A stretch of 64,000 nt of DNA from Fusarium oxysporum f. sp. lycopersici 4287 (GCF_000149955.1 NC_030996.1:1961301-2025300), one strand, 5' to 3'. Shown: positions 11,257 through 23,414, numbered from the stretch's first letter. Numbers and translations are program-made. The notes: generated by a model not told the origin, from the letters alone.

Positions 11257-12869
11257 ATGACAGCCCATGACAATGTCTCCGCTCATCAAGAGCCTACGCG
11301 TCCCAACTCGTCTTCTGGCTCTGACATGAAGGCTGAGGCGAGAGGCATTGAGGAGGCGCGTGGTGAGAACTATGAGTATGTTGATAAGCAGACTGAGAGG
11401 GCTATCCTCAGAAAGCTTGACTATCGCATCATTCCTATGGTTATGTGGGTTTATCTGATGAACATGATGGATCGAGGTATGCCACTCAACTCTGCTCACA
11501 AGTGAGGTGTCTAACATATTATAGTCAACATTGGCAATGCTCGTCTGTTTCGTATGGAAGAAGATTTGGGCCTGACAGGCAATGAGTTCCAACTCTCTGT
11601 CTCCGTACTCTTTGTCACCTACTGTGTAAGCTTCACCAATCACCCACCAGCCCAACAAAGCTAACATATTTCCAGCTCTTCGAGTCCCCCTCCAACCTCA
11701 TCATCAAGAAGCTCAAGCCTGCCTACTATCTCGCCGGCCTCACCATCGCATGGGGTATCGTCGCCACCTGCAGCGCCTGGGTGAACAACCTAGGAGCCCT
11801 CATCGCATGCCGCCTCCTCCTTGGTCTCTGCGAGGCAGGTTTCTTCCCCGGTGTCGTACTCTACCTCTCCATGTACTACGGCCGCAAGAGTCTCGCTCTT
11901 CGTATCGCATACTTCTTCTCCACAGCTGCCATCTCTGGTGTCGCCGGTGGTCTTGTCGCCTACGGCATCAGCTTTATGGATGGTGCCATGGGCTGGAGTG
12001 CTTGGCGATGGATCATCCTTATCAATGGTGCACCTACCATCGCTACCGGCGTTGTTATTCCCTTCGTTCTGCCTAACAGCCCTGAGACTGCCAAGTTTCT
12101 TACTGAGGAGGATAAGATCAATCTGCAGAAGATTCATGATGAGCAAGTCGGCCGAGCGAAAAACAACCGGGAGCTTCTCAAGGAAGATGTTCTTGACGGC
12201 GTCAAGGACTGGACCACTTGGGCCTACTGCTTCGCTCTCTTCCCTACCCTGGCTATGCTTTACTCTTTTGTCGTCTTCCTGCCTACCATTGTCAAGGCTA
12301 TGGGTACCTGGTCCTCCGCCGAGGTCCAAGCCATGACTGTTCCTGTCTACGCCATTGGAGCCATCACCTATCTCATCGGCGCCCGTCTCAGTGATATCAC
12401 CCAAAAGCGAGGCTTCTTTGTCATGGGAGGCATCGGATCCGCTATCATCGGCTATGGTATGCTCATCGCTGGCAAGGGCGCCGCTGTCTCATATGCAGGC
12501 TGCTGCTTCGTCTCAATCGGCATCTTCCTCTCATCCGGTATCTCCTTCGCCTGGGTACCCGCCAACAACCCCCGCTACGGAAAGCGAGCTTTCTCAACGG
12601 GTATGCATCTGACCATCGGTAACGCTTCTGGTGTCGCATCTCCCTTCCTCTTCTCCAGCCAGTATGCTCCTCACTACCGCCCTGGCTACGGTGCCAGCAT
12701 GGGAATGCTTGTTGTGTCATTGATCCTCAACATCATCCTCCATCTGCACTTTAAGCGACAGAACAAGCTCCGTGATGAGGGTAAGCAGGATTACTTGCTT
12801 GAGGGTAAGACTGAGGAGGAGATTGAGTCTATGGGTGAGAGAAGCCCGAGGTTCCGCTTTACTGTTTGA
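11257..12869 (+). CDS. MFS permease, anion:cation symporter (allantoate/Dal5-like) family
   Basis: Exons are 11257-11476, 11525-11625 and 11676-12869, giving 504 residues with about 12 membrane segments. The start of the core (KLDYRIIPMVMWVYLMNMMDR then VNIGNAR across the first splice) and the motif GLCEAGFFPGVVLYLSMYYGR are hallmarks of the ACS family, which imports carboxylate-bearing small molecules such as allantoate, nicotinate or dipeptides. The late segment FAWVPANNPRYGKRAFSTGM is also typical of this group. Both cytosolic tails are hydrophilic; the N-terminal one of about 55 residues is rich in Ser and Glu. No functional partner lies beside it. The exact substrate cannot be read from sequence. 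Confidence 0.92.
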
Positions 12870-13178
12870 GTTTTGCAGCTGTGGTTGAGTTTATTGCAAT
12901 TTATGATGGGCATTGATGAATTTAGAAGCGAGTTGGAGTATTTTACCATGAATATTAGGATGCTGATTTACCTTGCCTTTTTGTCTCTGGTGCAGTAACG
13001 TGTAATTTATTGCCAACTACGTCATGTCCAGTGGCGCGCCTACAGAGTCAGCATGAGATTGATAATACTACACACATCAAGTCCTCGGTGATAGAGCGTA
13101 GATCCATCGCTTCCAACCAGATCTATCAGCCAACATGGTGACAAATCTGAGCGGCTTCTTTCAACAATTAAGAGCCAC
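12870..13178. other. Spacer between ACS permease and tRNA
   Basis: About 300 bases containing the permease 3' end and the upstream region of the tRNA gene. No gene or strong motif is seen. Confidence 0.5.
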
Positions 13179-13261
13179 GCCCGGTTAGCTCAATCGGTAG
13201 AGCGTGAGACTCTTACGAGTACGCGATCTCAAGGTTGCGGGTTCGACCCCCGCATCGGGCT
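13179..13261 (+). tRNA. tRNA-Lys (anticodon CUU) with 10-base intron
   Basis: The cloverleaf folds fully. The acceptor stem GCCCGGT pairs with ATCGGGC. The D arm is GCTCAATCGGTAGAGC, the anticodon stem TGAGA/TCTCA, and the T arm GCGGG-TTCGACC-CCCGC. The anticodon loop is CT-CTT-A then A once a 10-base intron (13216-13225) is removed from the canonical position after base 37. The anticodon CTT (13212-13214) reads Lys codons AAG. A run of five T at 13301-13305 downstream could terminate Pol III. Confidence 0.95.
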
Positions 13262-13300
13262 GTTCCTATATTCGATTGCGAGCGTCAGCGAGGCTTTCTC

Positions 13301-13305
13301 TTTTT
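13301..13305 (+). terminator. Possible Pol III T-run terminator
   Basis: TTTTT lies about 40 bases after the tRNA 3' end in the transcribed orientation. Distance and length are acceptable for Pol III, but no other support exists. Confidence 0.35.
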
Positions 13306-13569
13306 GCCATTTGAAGTAGTAAATCTATCTTCCGCCCGTCACTCTATCAATTACCAGTTAGATGACAATTTTTTCTCTGCACTGGCACTGTTGCTCTATA
13401 GGCTTTTTGGCTAATGGGTTAGGTAGCTTAGTTACTCATTTACTAATTTAGTTATGACATAAAGGTCATAAGCGACTCACAGCAGATCTAAATATACTTA
13501 GTTAAAATCGAATTGAGCATCTGTTGGCTATATTAATTGCTATTGGTCTGAAATGAACTCTGATAATGC

Positions 13570-13967
13570 TCAAGGCTGTTTGCTGTGAGCCAAGTTATGT
13601 AAGTCTCCTTCTTCTCCAACCTTGAAGCCCTTCTCGTCAACCTCCGACGCCTTGCGTTGTGCTGACAACGTTCCACCAACACGACCTCCAGTAGGTTGAT
13701 TCAAAATATCAGCAACACGGCTGGAGAGTTCTCCAGACTTGGTTCCATCAATGCTGGCTCCGAGATTGGCATCGACAACTCGGCCACCAGTGTTTTTTGT
13801 CTCATCAATGATATTCCTAAAAAGCAATTAGTTGTTTTGCAAGTAGATGATGGACCACTGAGGTTATCTTACTGGGCCTGCCCATGTTGGTTCGAGTCAA
13901 AGGGTGTCTGTTGCAACTCTCGAGAGTGACCGCCGGGGGCAGGATCATTAGGTGCACTTCCTGACAT
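13570..13967 (-). CDS. Small hydrophilic Gly-rich protein, unknown function
   Basis: Exons are 13967-13873 and 13816-13570; donor GTAAGA and acceptor TTTTTAG join CA|G in frame, giving 113 residues. The product has no signal peptide or membrane segment. It is rich in Gly, Asp, Ser and Gln (MSGSAPNDPAPGGHSRELQQ, later GGRVVDANLGASIDG and NQPTGGRVGGTLS). The composition is like that of fungal hydrophilin or LEA-type stress proteins, but no family motif is certain. The clean splice and single frame support it as a real gene. Function unknown. Confidence 0.7.
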
Positions 13968-14566
13968 GGTGACTTGTGATTTGGATTTATCGTGTGGAAT
14001 GGAGTAATTGAACGAGGAGGGTTTCTCGAATAAGGAATGAACATGATGTGTCGCTTTGTCACCACATATTAACATCAATAATACGTCATTGATCAACATC
14101 TGAAGTCATCCTCAGATGACATAAACAGCCGAAAGTTAATTCCACTATCTATTATTTATTACAAGCCCATTTCCATATAAATTGTCTTTCTAATTAAAAA
14201 GACTTTAAATTATTATATTAACTTGTTGTAAATTCTTTCTCCCAATGAGTTTGACATTGGCGGTATTGTTGACCTTTCCTGTTTCCCATTAATACCTAAA
14301 TAGATAACCCCATTACTTGTGTCTCAGCAATTCGGGAGCGGCGAAAAGTAACTATACTCAAGAAGAATAAGCATTTGGGGGGTGGTAAATATCCCGAGTA
14401 ATGCAGAGATCGAGAAAGCCCTGAGCCTCAACACTGTTACACCGTCACGCATGGACGCAAATCAAAGATAAATCGCATTGTTCTCAAAATACACTTTAAT
14501 AGCTTCTTCAGGTAAAGTGTATTCAACTACTTTGTCTCGATATTCTCCGAATAAACCAGCCCAGCA
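13968..14566. other. Intergenic, AT-rich in 14140-14240
   Basis: This holds the upstream region of the small hydrophilic protein gene and the 3' flank of the secreted protein gene. A run of TA-rich sequence lies at about 14140-14240. No gene is seen. Confidence 0.5.
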
Positions 14567-15087
14567 TTAGTCACACATGGGCACATCAACATAGTGCCTC
14601 AGACCACCAATATTGCCAAAAGCAATACCGTTATTGCAAGTGGCGCTGCAAGGATTATCCTCCGCAAGCTCCTCAAGAACCTCTCCATCAAACTCCTCCC
14701 CATTGATGCTCAACTTGGCACCGCAGTCATTGAAGTCCGCATCATCGCCAATAGGTTCTCCAGCATTGAAGATGGTGGCCGTGCTGCCGCACATGTCGAA
14801 CTGCGGGGCGCGATTGGAAATTGAGCACCAGTTCTCATTGAGAGTATCGGTTAACATGGCTGATCGACTTTCGTCACATGGCGATCCAGCGGCGAAGGCG
14901 ACGTAGTAGACGTCAGGGGGGGCGTCACCGAGACCAGCTACAGCAAATACACCGAGACAGACATTGCCGGCTGCAGCAAGAGCTGGAAGGGCGAGGAGGG
15001 TCAAGGTGGTACGGAGCTGACAACGTTAGTTTTACTTTTCCTTACTCTTGGCTACCTGAGGGTTGTTCTAGGACTCACCGACAACAT
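14567..15087 (-). CDS. Small secreted cysteine-rich protein
   Basis: A 9-base first exon (15087-15079, ATGTTGTCG) is followed by donor GTGAGT. The second exon is 15016-14567, entered after a CTAAC branch site and CAG. The product is 152 residues. Joined, the N-terminus MLSLRTTLTLLALPALAAAG is a textbook signal peptide, which strongly supports the tiny exon. The mature part has eight cysteines (after GNV, in GSPCD, NWCS, DMCG, NDCG, NPCSATC and PMCD at the end), enough for four disulfides, and is acidic. No domain is recognised. Secreted, small, Cys-rich proteins of this kind are candidate effectors or extracellular defence proteins; that role is inference. Confidence 0.8.
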
Positions 15088-17107
15088 CGTGACTGTTAGA
15101 AGGATGAAAGATGGTTTAGTTGTTCTTGTTTCTTTGGTTTCAGAGTGTGCCTTGGAATATCTGTTAGCCAGACAAGAGCAGCGGGAAGTCAACGCATATT
15201 TATAGGCCTAAGGATACCAATTACCGGATTCTTGAGTAACAAGAGGAACAGTATGATCAACCTGCCTCAGCCCAGATTCGGCTCAGAACAGACTAAAACG
15301 CATGATGAATCCTTTCACAAGTGCCATGACACATAATTTGCCTTGAAGTAGACTGATCACGCTGCGATCTCAAAAAGACCAATCTTCTATAGTAAGCAGA
15401 CTGCAACTAAGTACAAGGTTAGAACTGCGCGGCTACAAATGGAGAGATCTACGCGGAGCTGAATACCCGCATTCGACATCGAGATCCTTGGCAGTCTTAC
15501 GGCCCGCTTCCCACCAACGACCTTGAGTCCCTATTGGCCGCCAGTCAAAGTGCAGTGAAGCGTCTGATCTCGATATCCGGCAAGCAACTGCACGTTCGGA
15601 GAATTGCTTCGTTCCTTCACTTGCTTAGTACAGACTTCCAATGCCAAGAGACGATAAGGTGCCGGCTGCCTGTCAGCAATCCTTCGTTGTAACATCACCA
15701 AAGGTTCCTTAGGATGGAGTGAATATAGCTCATGCAAAGTGATTGAGGTGATACGGCTTATTACGGGCAACGACTTTTCTTCTAAAGTCCATGAGCTTAT
15801 GCTTGCATACAACGCATACACATGACTGTATCTCATGGAATATTTCCTTGTTTGGAGTTAATTAATTGGAGTGCATTCTTTGTAGTTCTCTGTGATGCTC
15901 CAGCCAGCGAAGTGAAGTTGAATCTCCACGAGCAACAGATGAATTAAAGTCCTTTCTACAGTAGTGTGGCAACAGATGGATCATGTCCATTGCTTGAAAT
16001 AACATTGCCCGGAAGGCTTAGCGCCGCAGACGCAAGGTTGGCTAAGCTTATGCTCGTTAGACTTAAGGGCTGGTCCGAGGGTCCGAGGGTAGGTCGAGGG
16101 CATAGCAGCATAAAAAGAGCTTGTTCCTCAGAACATTTACTTGGCAAGGCGGCATTTCAACGAACAAGCCTGGTACGTTATGACGTAGTCTAAAATCCTT
16201 TATTACGATTATATCCTGTTCCATTTTGTACTGCGGAGTATTGCGGTTAAGGTTTTCCGGCTCCGGGGACTATCTGTGTTTCGATACAGCTAATATTTCT
16301 CTGGCGATAATAGAAAGCTACGTCAACCGCTCTTGTTCATCGCAACGGCTATTATAATTACTTTCACTTAAATAGGCCAACAGTTTATTCTCGCAAATCA
16401 AGCATAGATAATTAAATTGGATATAAAAGTGCCATTTAAACTTTAACTTAAGATCTTAGACTTATTATACACTTCATTGAGTATAGACATCATCGCGGGA
16501 CTGGGGCAGCCTCAGCAGAGTCAGCACTAACTGAAAACACAGAGCGTGGGGGTTCCAAAGAAAGCATTGAGCACCAAGTTCCCCATTTATATTTCCTTCC
16601 CTGTCAATAGGGCCATATACGGATGGCGGGGATCAACAGGATTTAGCACGACTCTGCCTTTCGGACATCTCCCCGTCGATCTATGGATCCTCGGATCCTG
16701 CCGTACCAGCTCGGTCAGAGACGTTTCTGATTCGGTAGACACCTGCTCGCTTCCGAGGTTTTCACTCGGAGATCATGGGGGTCTGAACATGCGAGTTGCT
16801 ACACATTTCTAGAATCGTGGGCTGCTTCACGACGCTGTACCCGGTCCACGTCGAAATCAGCATCACAGACCTCGACAACATGCTAAAAAAAAAAAAAAAA
16901 AGACTTCAGAAGCTATCTGTAGATTTGACCGAAGCGGCTGGGACTACTTTAATTCGAGCTTCTCCAGTCCCGAGGCGCAAGTGGCACATAGATTAGATAT
17001 AACACTAAGCTACTATAGAATCGTCCCTTCTTTAAAGCGTTATCGGATTGCAAGGGATGTTAAAGTCTGTCAGTTTCAGAATCCCTTCTAATGTTTGGTC
17101 AATCGAC
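15088..17107. other. 2 kb region without a recognisable gene
   Basis: One plus-strand frame (15423-15692) stays open for 89 codons without an ATG and follows a possible acceptor (TTAG). It reads like coding sequence (RIRHRDPWQSYGPLPTNDLE) but matches nothing I know, so it may be a gene relic. 16200-16480 is AT-rich. A run of 17 A lies at 16885-16901. No transposon ends are visible. Confidence 0.4.
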
Positions 17108-18423
17108 TTAATTGGTTTCCAACCTTGCTACAAACTTATCCAGAATTTCATTCACTTCATCTGGCTTCTCTAACTGCAGCCAATGTCCACCAGCAACTTG
17201 CTCAACTATGAGATCGGGCACGAAAGGGAGCATCTGCTCTGGGATATTCATTGTGGCAGTAATGACGTTCGTAGACGCGATTAATAGGGTTGGGTGCGTT
17301 AGGACGTGGGCAGCCGTTGTGATTTCTGAATCGGTGTTAGTAAAATATGGAAGCGGAGGTGCCAGAGAGCAATCTCTAGGTACTGGGGGCTGCAGAGGAG
17401 AGGAAGAGATACAGGGCATGGAGGGGGGGAATTGTATACTTCGTTCATCTTCTTCGTTAATGTTACGCAGAGAAGCCCTATACCAGTTTATCGCAGGGCC
17501 ATAGCCACCTTTCTCCTTGGAGAAAGCGTGTTCATAATGTTTGCGGTCCTATTTCATGTACGTTAATTGGATGTAACATCATGCATCACGGATCGAATTT
17601 CTACCTCTGATGTCAAATGGGCTGGCAACTTGGTAGTCTTGCCCTCGGTCAACCAAGAGCGTAAACCGCCCAGAGCGCCCTTGTATTTCTTGTTGATCTC
17701 TTCGTCGGTAGTAAAGTAGAGGGACTCTACCGATTCGGACTACAGTGTCGTCAATAGTTTAGTAAGTCAAAATCTACCGGGTTTGGAAGGAACTTGCATG
17801 TTCATCTAGGAGCCTAGGAGCATCCTCGTCATCAAAGAAAAGGAAGTACCCAAGGATCGAAAACCCAAGTTTTTCTTCCACCGATCTATTGATATGTTGT
17901 ACCGCCGCGGTAGTGAGGCTACGGCCAGGGGCCATGTATCCGTGGTCGATGTACGCATAGGCCGAAAATCGCTCGGGATGATAATTTGCTAGTCGTGACA
18001 AAAGGAAACACCCCCTGAAGGATGAAGCGTTAGCATCGTTACAGTTCTCTGTCCATTTAGAACGGCTTGGATCTGACAACCAGAAAGGCGAACGAGCTTA
18101 ACATACCAGTCATGTGCCACGCCCACCATCATTCCAACGCCCTCTGACATCAAGATTTCAACAATATCCCTTGCCATATCCTCACCCTTGTACATCTCTA
18201 ACCCAGTCGGTCTTGACGTCTCCCCGAAGCCAAGTAAGTCTGGTGCTATGATGCCATAGCCTTTTGCCTTGAAGAAGGAAATCTGATGGCGCCAGTGATG
18301 CGAGGTAGAGGGGAAGCCATGTAGGAAGAGAAAGTATTGAGTGTTTGGGAGCTGGGGCGGGATATGAATGTAAGAATAGGTGAGTGCGCGCGTTGTAGTA
18401 TAGGTTGAGCACGAGAAGGCCAT
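17108..18423 (-). CDS. Alpha/beta hydrolase, soluble epoxide-hydrolase-like
   Basis: Five exons on the minus strand: 18423-18107, 18014-17798, 17739-17605, 17548-17440 and 17325-17108, giving 331 residues. The HGFP oxyanion motif (LFLHGFPSTSHHW), the nucleophile region GVAHDWGC (Asp, formed across intron 1) and the C-terminal catalytic His in VAGGHWLQLEKPDE match the epoxide hydrolase branch of the fold, which opens epoxides with water. Intron 2 begins with GCAAGT, a GC-AG intron; no GT donor keeps the frame. Intron 4 (17439-17326) could be read through because the frame stays open, but its TACTAAC branch site and the better family match when removed favour splicing. No signal peptide. Substrate unknown. 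Confidence 0.85.
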
Positions 18424-19002
18424 AGTTGATTCTAGTTATTGGGCAGGATGTAAATTGTTGTGCGATGAGTCTCTAGTGATGGTGAAGGGGAAACTGCCTG
18501 GCTCATCCATATACGGTCTGAGGTAAAGAATTAAGGAATCTGGAACATTGAGAATAAGATGCCTTACTACGTCCGTATTTATATCCCAACCCTATCTCGC
18601 AAAAGACCGAAAAGCTCGGCATTTACAGATACAAGATTTATTTGACTGCGGACAGAGGATTTTACCTACCTAGCCCATAGTTGTTAGCGCTAGCGTAGCA
18701 GGAAGAATACGGGAATATGACACTTTTTACCGATTAAGGTTAGTATTACGATTTTTCTTTCTGGCTTGGGGTTTCGTCATCGAATCAAAACACAAAAGAT
18801 ACGCTTTGAAGACTGCGATTGGTTGTAGTATTCCACATTCGTTTATACGCCCTCTCCCAACGGTATGTACGCTAGACCTAAGCTAGTAAGGAATTGCTGA
18901 CCAGTGTATATCTTGGTGTATTTTATTGCATTGTGTGAAGCCCATTGAGTACAGGTCGACTTGAACCAATATCCTATTAATCATTATTTTAATAAAAAGC
19001 AT
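18424..19002. other. Intergenic, no gene seen
   Basis: About 580 bases covering the hydrolase promoter and the abrupt 3' end of the Zn2Cys6 gene. It turns AT-rich from about 18900. Confidence 0.5.
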
Positions 19003-19841
19003 CTATTTATCAACTGTTATTGTTCGAGCAAAATGCCGCAAAGACATAATTTGTGTAGTGACCTGATACATAGCACGAGCAAGTAGATGATACCTAGTAG
19101 ATGAACTGCCAACCTCGCAATTCGATCCAGCCCGACTCAAAAGTGCGAGCGTCATATCGTGCCTCGTGAGGAGGTTCTCAAGCATGGAACACCCAGCCTG
19201 AATATGCATCTCGACCCGACTATCGATTTCTAGAAGAAATTCGATGTAGCTGAAGAGAACGCTCGCCAAGACGGCAAGCTCTACACTTTGGGGAGATCCA
19301 TCAAACCGACCTTGGAGATCCTGGATGGCCATGCTATAATGCCGTATTGAAAAGACGGTCGCTGGGGTGCTTTGCCATACGCTAGGATGGTAACGGCTGC
19401 TAGCCAAGGCCCCGATTGCTAGGGCAGCATGATGCAATGCTGGTTCAGCGAGAGTGCCCTGGACGATGATGTTTTCCCACTCGGTGACCTCAAAAAATAA
19501 AGAAAATTCCCCAACACACACGACCCGAAAGTACTCCATGTGCTGATACTCGCCGGCCAGCAAAGGCCTGGCAGCAGGGTATCGCAGACTACAAATGAGA
19601 GGAGTCGCCGTGTACCGTGGTGCCCCGGGGGGAGCTGACGAGGCGAAGTCACATTTCCATCCCGCCCCGATACAAGGTGAGCAAGCTGGTCTGGCCTCGT
19701 CGCACTTCTTATGCCTGCTTCTACTGCTGGGTTAACAAGATGATCCTATGGGGTACGGGAGGAGCCTCCTTACTTGCATGTCAAACATCCCGTGGTGACT
19801 TTCTTAGTACCTCGAGCACCATGACGTACTTTTCTTATCAT
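19003..19841 (-). CDS. Zn2Cys6 transcription factor, C-terminally truncated
   Basis: Exon 1 is 19841-19774 and exon 2 is 19720-19003, giving 261 residues. The 52-base intron (19773-19721) splits the zinc cluster. With donor GTAAGG and acceptor CAGTAG the joined motif is CLTCKSRHKKCDEARPAC followed by SPCIGAGWKC, exactly C-x2-C-x6-C-x6-C-x2-C-x6-C. An alternative acceptor six bases downstream would break this spacing. After a short linker the start of the fungal regulatory domain is present (EYFRVVCVGEFSLFFE, then ALHHAALAIGALASSRY). Family members usually run to 400-600 residues, but this one stops at ITVDK in AT-rich sequence. It is either a truncated relic or lacks a downstream exon I cannot find. 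The DNA-binding part is intact. Confidence 0.7.
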
Positions 19842-21344
19842 TACTGGTTTGTTATTATCGTCACTTAGATTATGACACTGAGTTGTTCTTCATATCTGCT
19901 AAAGTGAAGGACCGGGATGTGAGATTGGCGAGAGAATTAATTAAATAACGCATAACCCTTACAGAGAATCATAAGGCCCAAGGCTAAGAGTCATCATTAT
20001 CCAATTATAGCAGCTGAAGCGTAAGCTGGTGCACGCTAATTTCTGCATTTTAGGGAAAGCGATGAGATTATCCGGATATAACCACTTGAGTTTACTGCAC
20101 ACAGCTCGATCGGGGATATATTACCATCTTAGTCCTGACGCGTCACATGAAAAGACCAACCCGATTGAGTCGTTGTGGTAGAGGCAGCAGGCGAAATAAA
20201 TAGTAATCCCGCTCCAGATACGTTGGGCCATTTTCCCGAATTCGGTTTACCACGCTTATATAAAGTGCTGAGGTGGCATCTAGGCTTAAAACTCTCTGTT
20301 TTATAATGTTATGGCTGGCTGTGACCCAATAAGATATTCTTGATTTAGAAGCTATTGTTAAGGATACTCGGGGTCTATTATTATACTATACAGGCTATAT
20401 CATTGCTCAGCTAAGGTCTTTATCATTCGCAGATATGTTATTTTCGTAGTATACTCTAGTTATTTCGCACTCTTTTCCTGCCTGCAAGAACATCCTAACC
20501 TATACAGCCATTCAGATATCCAAGGGAAGATAAAATAACCTTTTAAAGCCATTATAACTATAATAAGGAGTGTTTCGTGCCGTGTGTGACTGTTGTTCTA
20601 AAAATTCGTTTTTGAATAAGGCGAGAGAGAAGGGGAGGCTGCAGCCCGATCGATACCTGAGAACCATCTGGCCAACCAGAATTAACTGCTGAACCAACAC
20701 TTGAGGAGGGCTCGAGACGGGCGCATCTTCAATGAAAAACTACAGTATTCCGGCTTGTTATCTTCCCGCTGTCAAGGTCGCCTAAGTCTTTGGCAGGGCG
20801 TCGTTTGTGCGCATTGCCAAACTGGTGAGATCACTTAGGGACCCCACCATTTGCCTCAAGATTATCGCCTCGGCCGCGACGCATGTATAACCAGGTGGGA
20901 AAACGGCTATAACGTGTCATTCTCGCTAACATTGCTTCTTGCCTCTCACAATTCCGACAATTGACATTCATAACCCATTCCAGCTTAGAAATCGCTTCAT
21001 CAGCAGATCTCGGATATCCGAACCTCTCCAAAAATTACCCAAAACGGCAAAACGGGTCTCGTCTGATAATCCAGCATCGCTAGTTTCAAGTTTCACAGCC
21101 TATGGCAGCTAAGCATTTGCGAAATGCTGACAGGATCTACAAAATTATCGAAAGGCGTACAATTGACATGCCAAGGTGAACGAATAGCCCCACTGATCTG
21201 GACATAGAGGGCGCGAGGGTAACATTGGTCGATGGAGATATATGCGAATACAAAATGGAGACATCAAAGAATATAGATATTTAAGACGGCCTTGGTGACA
21301 TCAAGAATTAAGAACACAAACAGACAATTTCGCATTATTTCAAC
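19842..21344. other. Intergenic, AT-rich, no gene seen
   Basis: About 1.5 kb, AT-rich especially at 20270-20480. Short frames near 20512-20700 and 20831-21031 have no domain or splice support. The last 150 bases are the likely promoter of the PLP decarboxylase. Confidence 0.5.
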
Positions 21345-22792
21345 ATGGGTTCTCTTTATCACAACGACGAGCTTGAAGCAGTATGCTCAGCTCTCCAATC
21401 CATAACCCAACGCTTAGCATCAACAACTCAAGATGTTCAAAATGACCCCATCATCAAAGTCGCACAACCCTCAGACGTTCCCTACCTCCAAAAGATAGGA
21501 ACACCAGGTCAAGCGCACTCAGTCGACCAAGTCCTCCAAGAAGCCTTTACTGCATTCGACCATCGCATGCGCGTCAACCATCCTCGCTTCATGGGCTTCA
21601 TTCCCTCGCCTACATCGCCCGTCGCTTGGCTAGGCGACATAGTAGCCAGTGCGTTCAATGCACTCGGTGCTTCGAAGCTTCAAGCCTCAGGACCTGTTGT
21701 TATTGAGAAGACGTTGATTGAGTGGTTGGCAGGGAAGGTTGGGTTTCCCGCGAGTGCAGGCGGGATTTGTGTCTCGGGTGGTTCAATGGCGAATTGATGG
21801 GGATTGTGCTTGCGAGAGATCGCTTTGTACCACATGGTGAAACGGGGAATGCAGTTGCTTATCTCTCGGACCAGACGCATTACTCTGTTGCGAAAGCTAT
21901 GAGAATGCTTGGGTTTGATAAGGAGCAGATCCGACGATTGCCTGCGGATGAGGACTTCAGACTTGACCCGGCTCTTTTGGCACAGACAATTCAAAATGAT
22001 CGTAAAGCAGGTCTTGTACCATTTTTGGTGGTTGGGACTTGTGGAACGACAAACACGGGCGCCATCGATCCTCTACCCGAAATCGCAGAGATTTGTCAAA
22101 GGGAACAGATCTGGCTGCACGTCGATGGCGCTTACGGCGCTTCAGCAACTCTATCCGCGACACGCCACGAGACAGTCGATGGACTCAAGTACGCCGACAG
22201 CATGTCGTGGGATGCTCACAAATGGCTCTTCCAAACCTACAGCTGCGGTCTTCTCTTGGTGAAGGACAAAGCGAACTTGGTGAGAAGCTTTGCGAATGAA
22301 GGAGATTATCTCCGCGATGGTGTGGCGATTGAAGATGAGGATATTCCAAACTTTTGGAACTACAGCATGGAGCTCACGAGGCCTGCATCGCGGGCTATGA
22401 AGTTGTGGTTCACTTTGAGGGTCATTGGCGTTGAGAGGATTGGGGAGATGATTGATCATGGATTTGATCTTGCTGAGCGGGCGGAAGAGGAGTTGAGAAA
22501 ACTACCTGACTGGGAGATTGTCAGCTCTGCTAGCTTGGGCGTTATAACATTCCGTTATGCGCCAAAGGGCTTGGCGGAAGATGAGCTCGAGACTATCAAC
22601 ACTGGTATTTCAAAGAGTCTCATCTCAAGCAACAAAGCTGGTATCCTAACCACCAAGGTTCGAGGGAAAGTAGCCTTGAGGATTTGTGCATTGAGTCCGC
22701 AATTAGCGCTCGACGACATGTCAGACATAATCCAGGAAGCAAATCTCCTCGCCACAAAGAGCACAAAGAACGGCAACGGGTTAAAACACTAG
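21345..22792 (+). pseudogene. PLP-dependent (group II) amino-acid decarboxylase with one frameshift
   Basis: The first frame, from ATG 21345, runs 150 residues to GGICVSGGSMAN and meets TGA at 21795-21797. The next base phase continues exactly where the family does (LMGIVLARDRF) to 22792. Family text at the junction is SGGSMANLM, so a single base is missing between 21794 and 21795 (AAT-TGATGG). The rest is complete: the cofactor-stacking region, HVDGAYGAS, and SWDAHKWLF with the Schiff-base Lys. Total would be about 482 residues, normal for aromatic-L-amino-acid/tyrosine decarboxylase relatives. No intron could bridge the shift. Either a recently broken gene or a one-base sequence error in a T run. 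Substrate undetermined. Confidence 0.85.
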
Positions 22793-23414
22793 ATTTTTTT
22801 TTAATCAGATTATTAATAAAACAATCATGATCAACATCAGATTCCAAAGAATGGCAGCGATATCGCAACTGATAAGATGTATGCGTGTAGGACTGATAAG
22901 ATGGGTGTAGGGTGAGCTCGGTTTTCCGAACCGAGCTACTCCGAAGCCGGTCCGGATATAAATGGATACGATTGATAAGCGTTGATTGGCGCTGCGAGTT
23001 TGGAATCAAATTGCATCGTCTCCGCAGGTACCGCACGTGTTTTTTTCTTTTCTGGAACGCGTTTTTCGGCATTCACACCGTCTAGAGATAAGTCAGTCCA
23101 CATTTGCGTCACCGCCATCGAAAATGCCACCAAGAATTTCGTGAGTCAATAGCACTAATTACATAAAGTTACTTTACTTGCTCAGCCGTGAACCGGTATG
23201 TTACCACGGTATCAGCTAATATGGCGCTAAAATTTGATGATTTCCACCTTGTTCTATGACCGGGCCCCTGATAACGCGGGCTCCACAGTGATTGCTTTTT
23301 CCTGAGACGTTTCTTAGTCGCGTTCCGTCGAAGCTTCTCGTTTTTAAACCTTTTCTCCTCCCCTTCTTTTTGACCTTCTAGATTCTTCAATCGATATCAC
23401 GAAACACCATCATC
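22793..23414. other. Promoter region of the peroxiredoxin gene
   Basis: About 620 bases between the PLP decarboxylase end and the peroxiredoxin start; short frames on the minus strand are not convincing. The 70 bases before the ATG at 23415 are pyrimidine-rich and end in CACCATCATC, typical of a highly expressed fungal gene. Confidence 0.5.
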
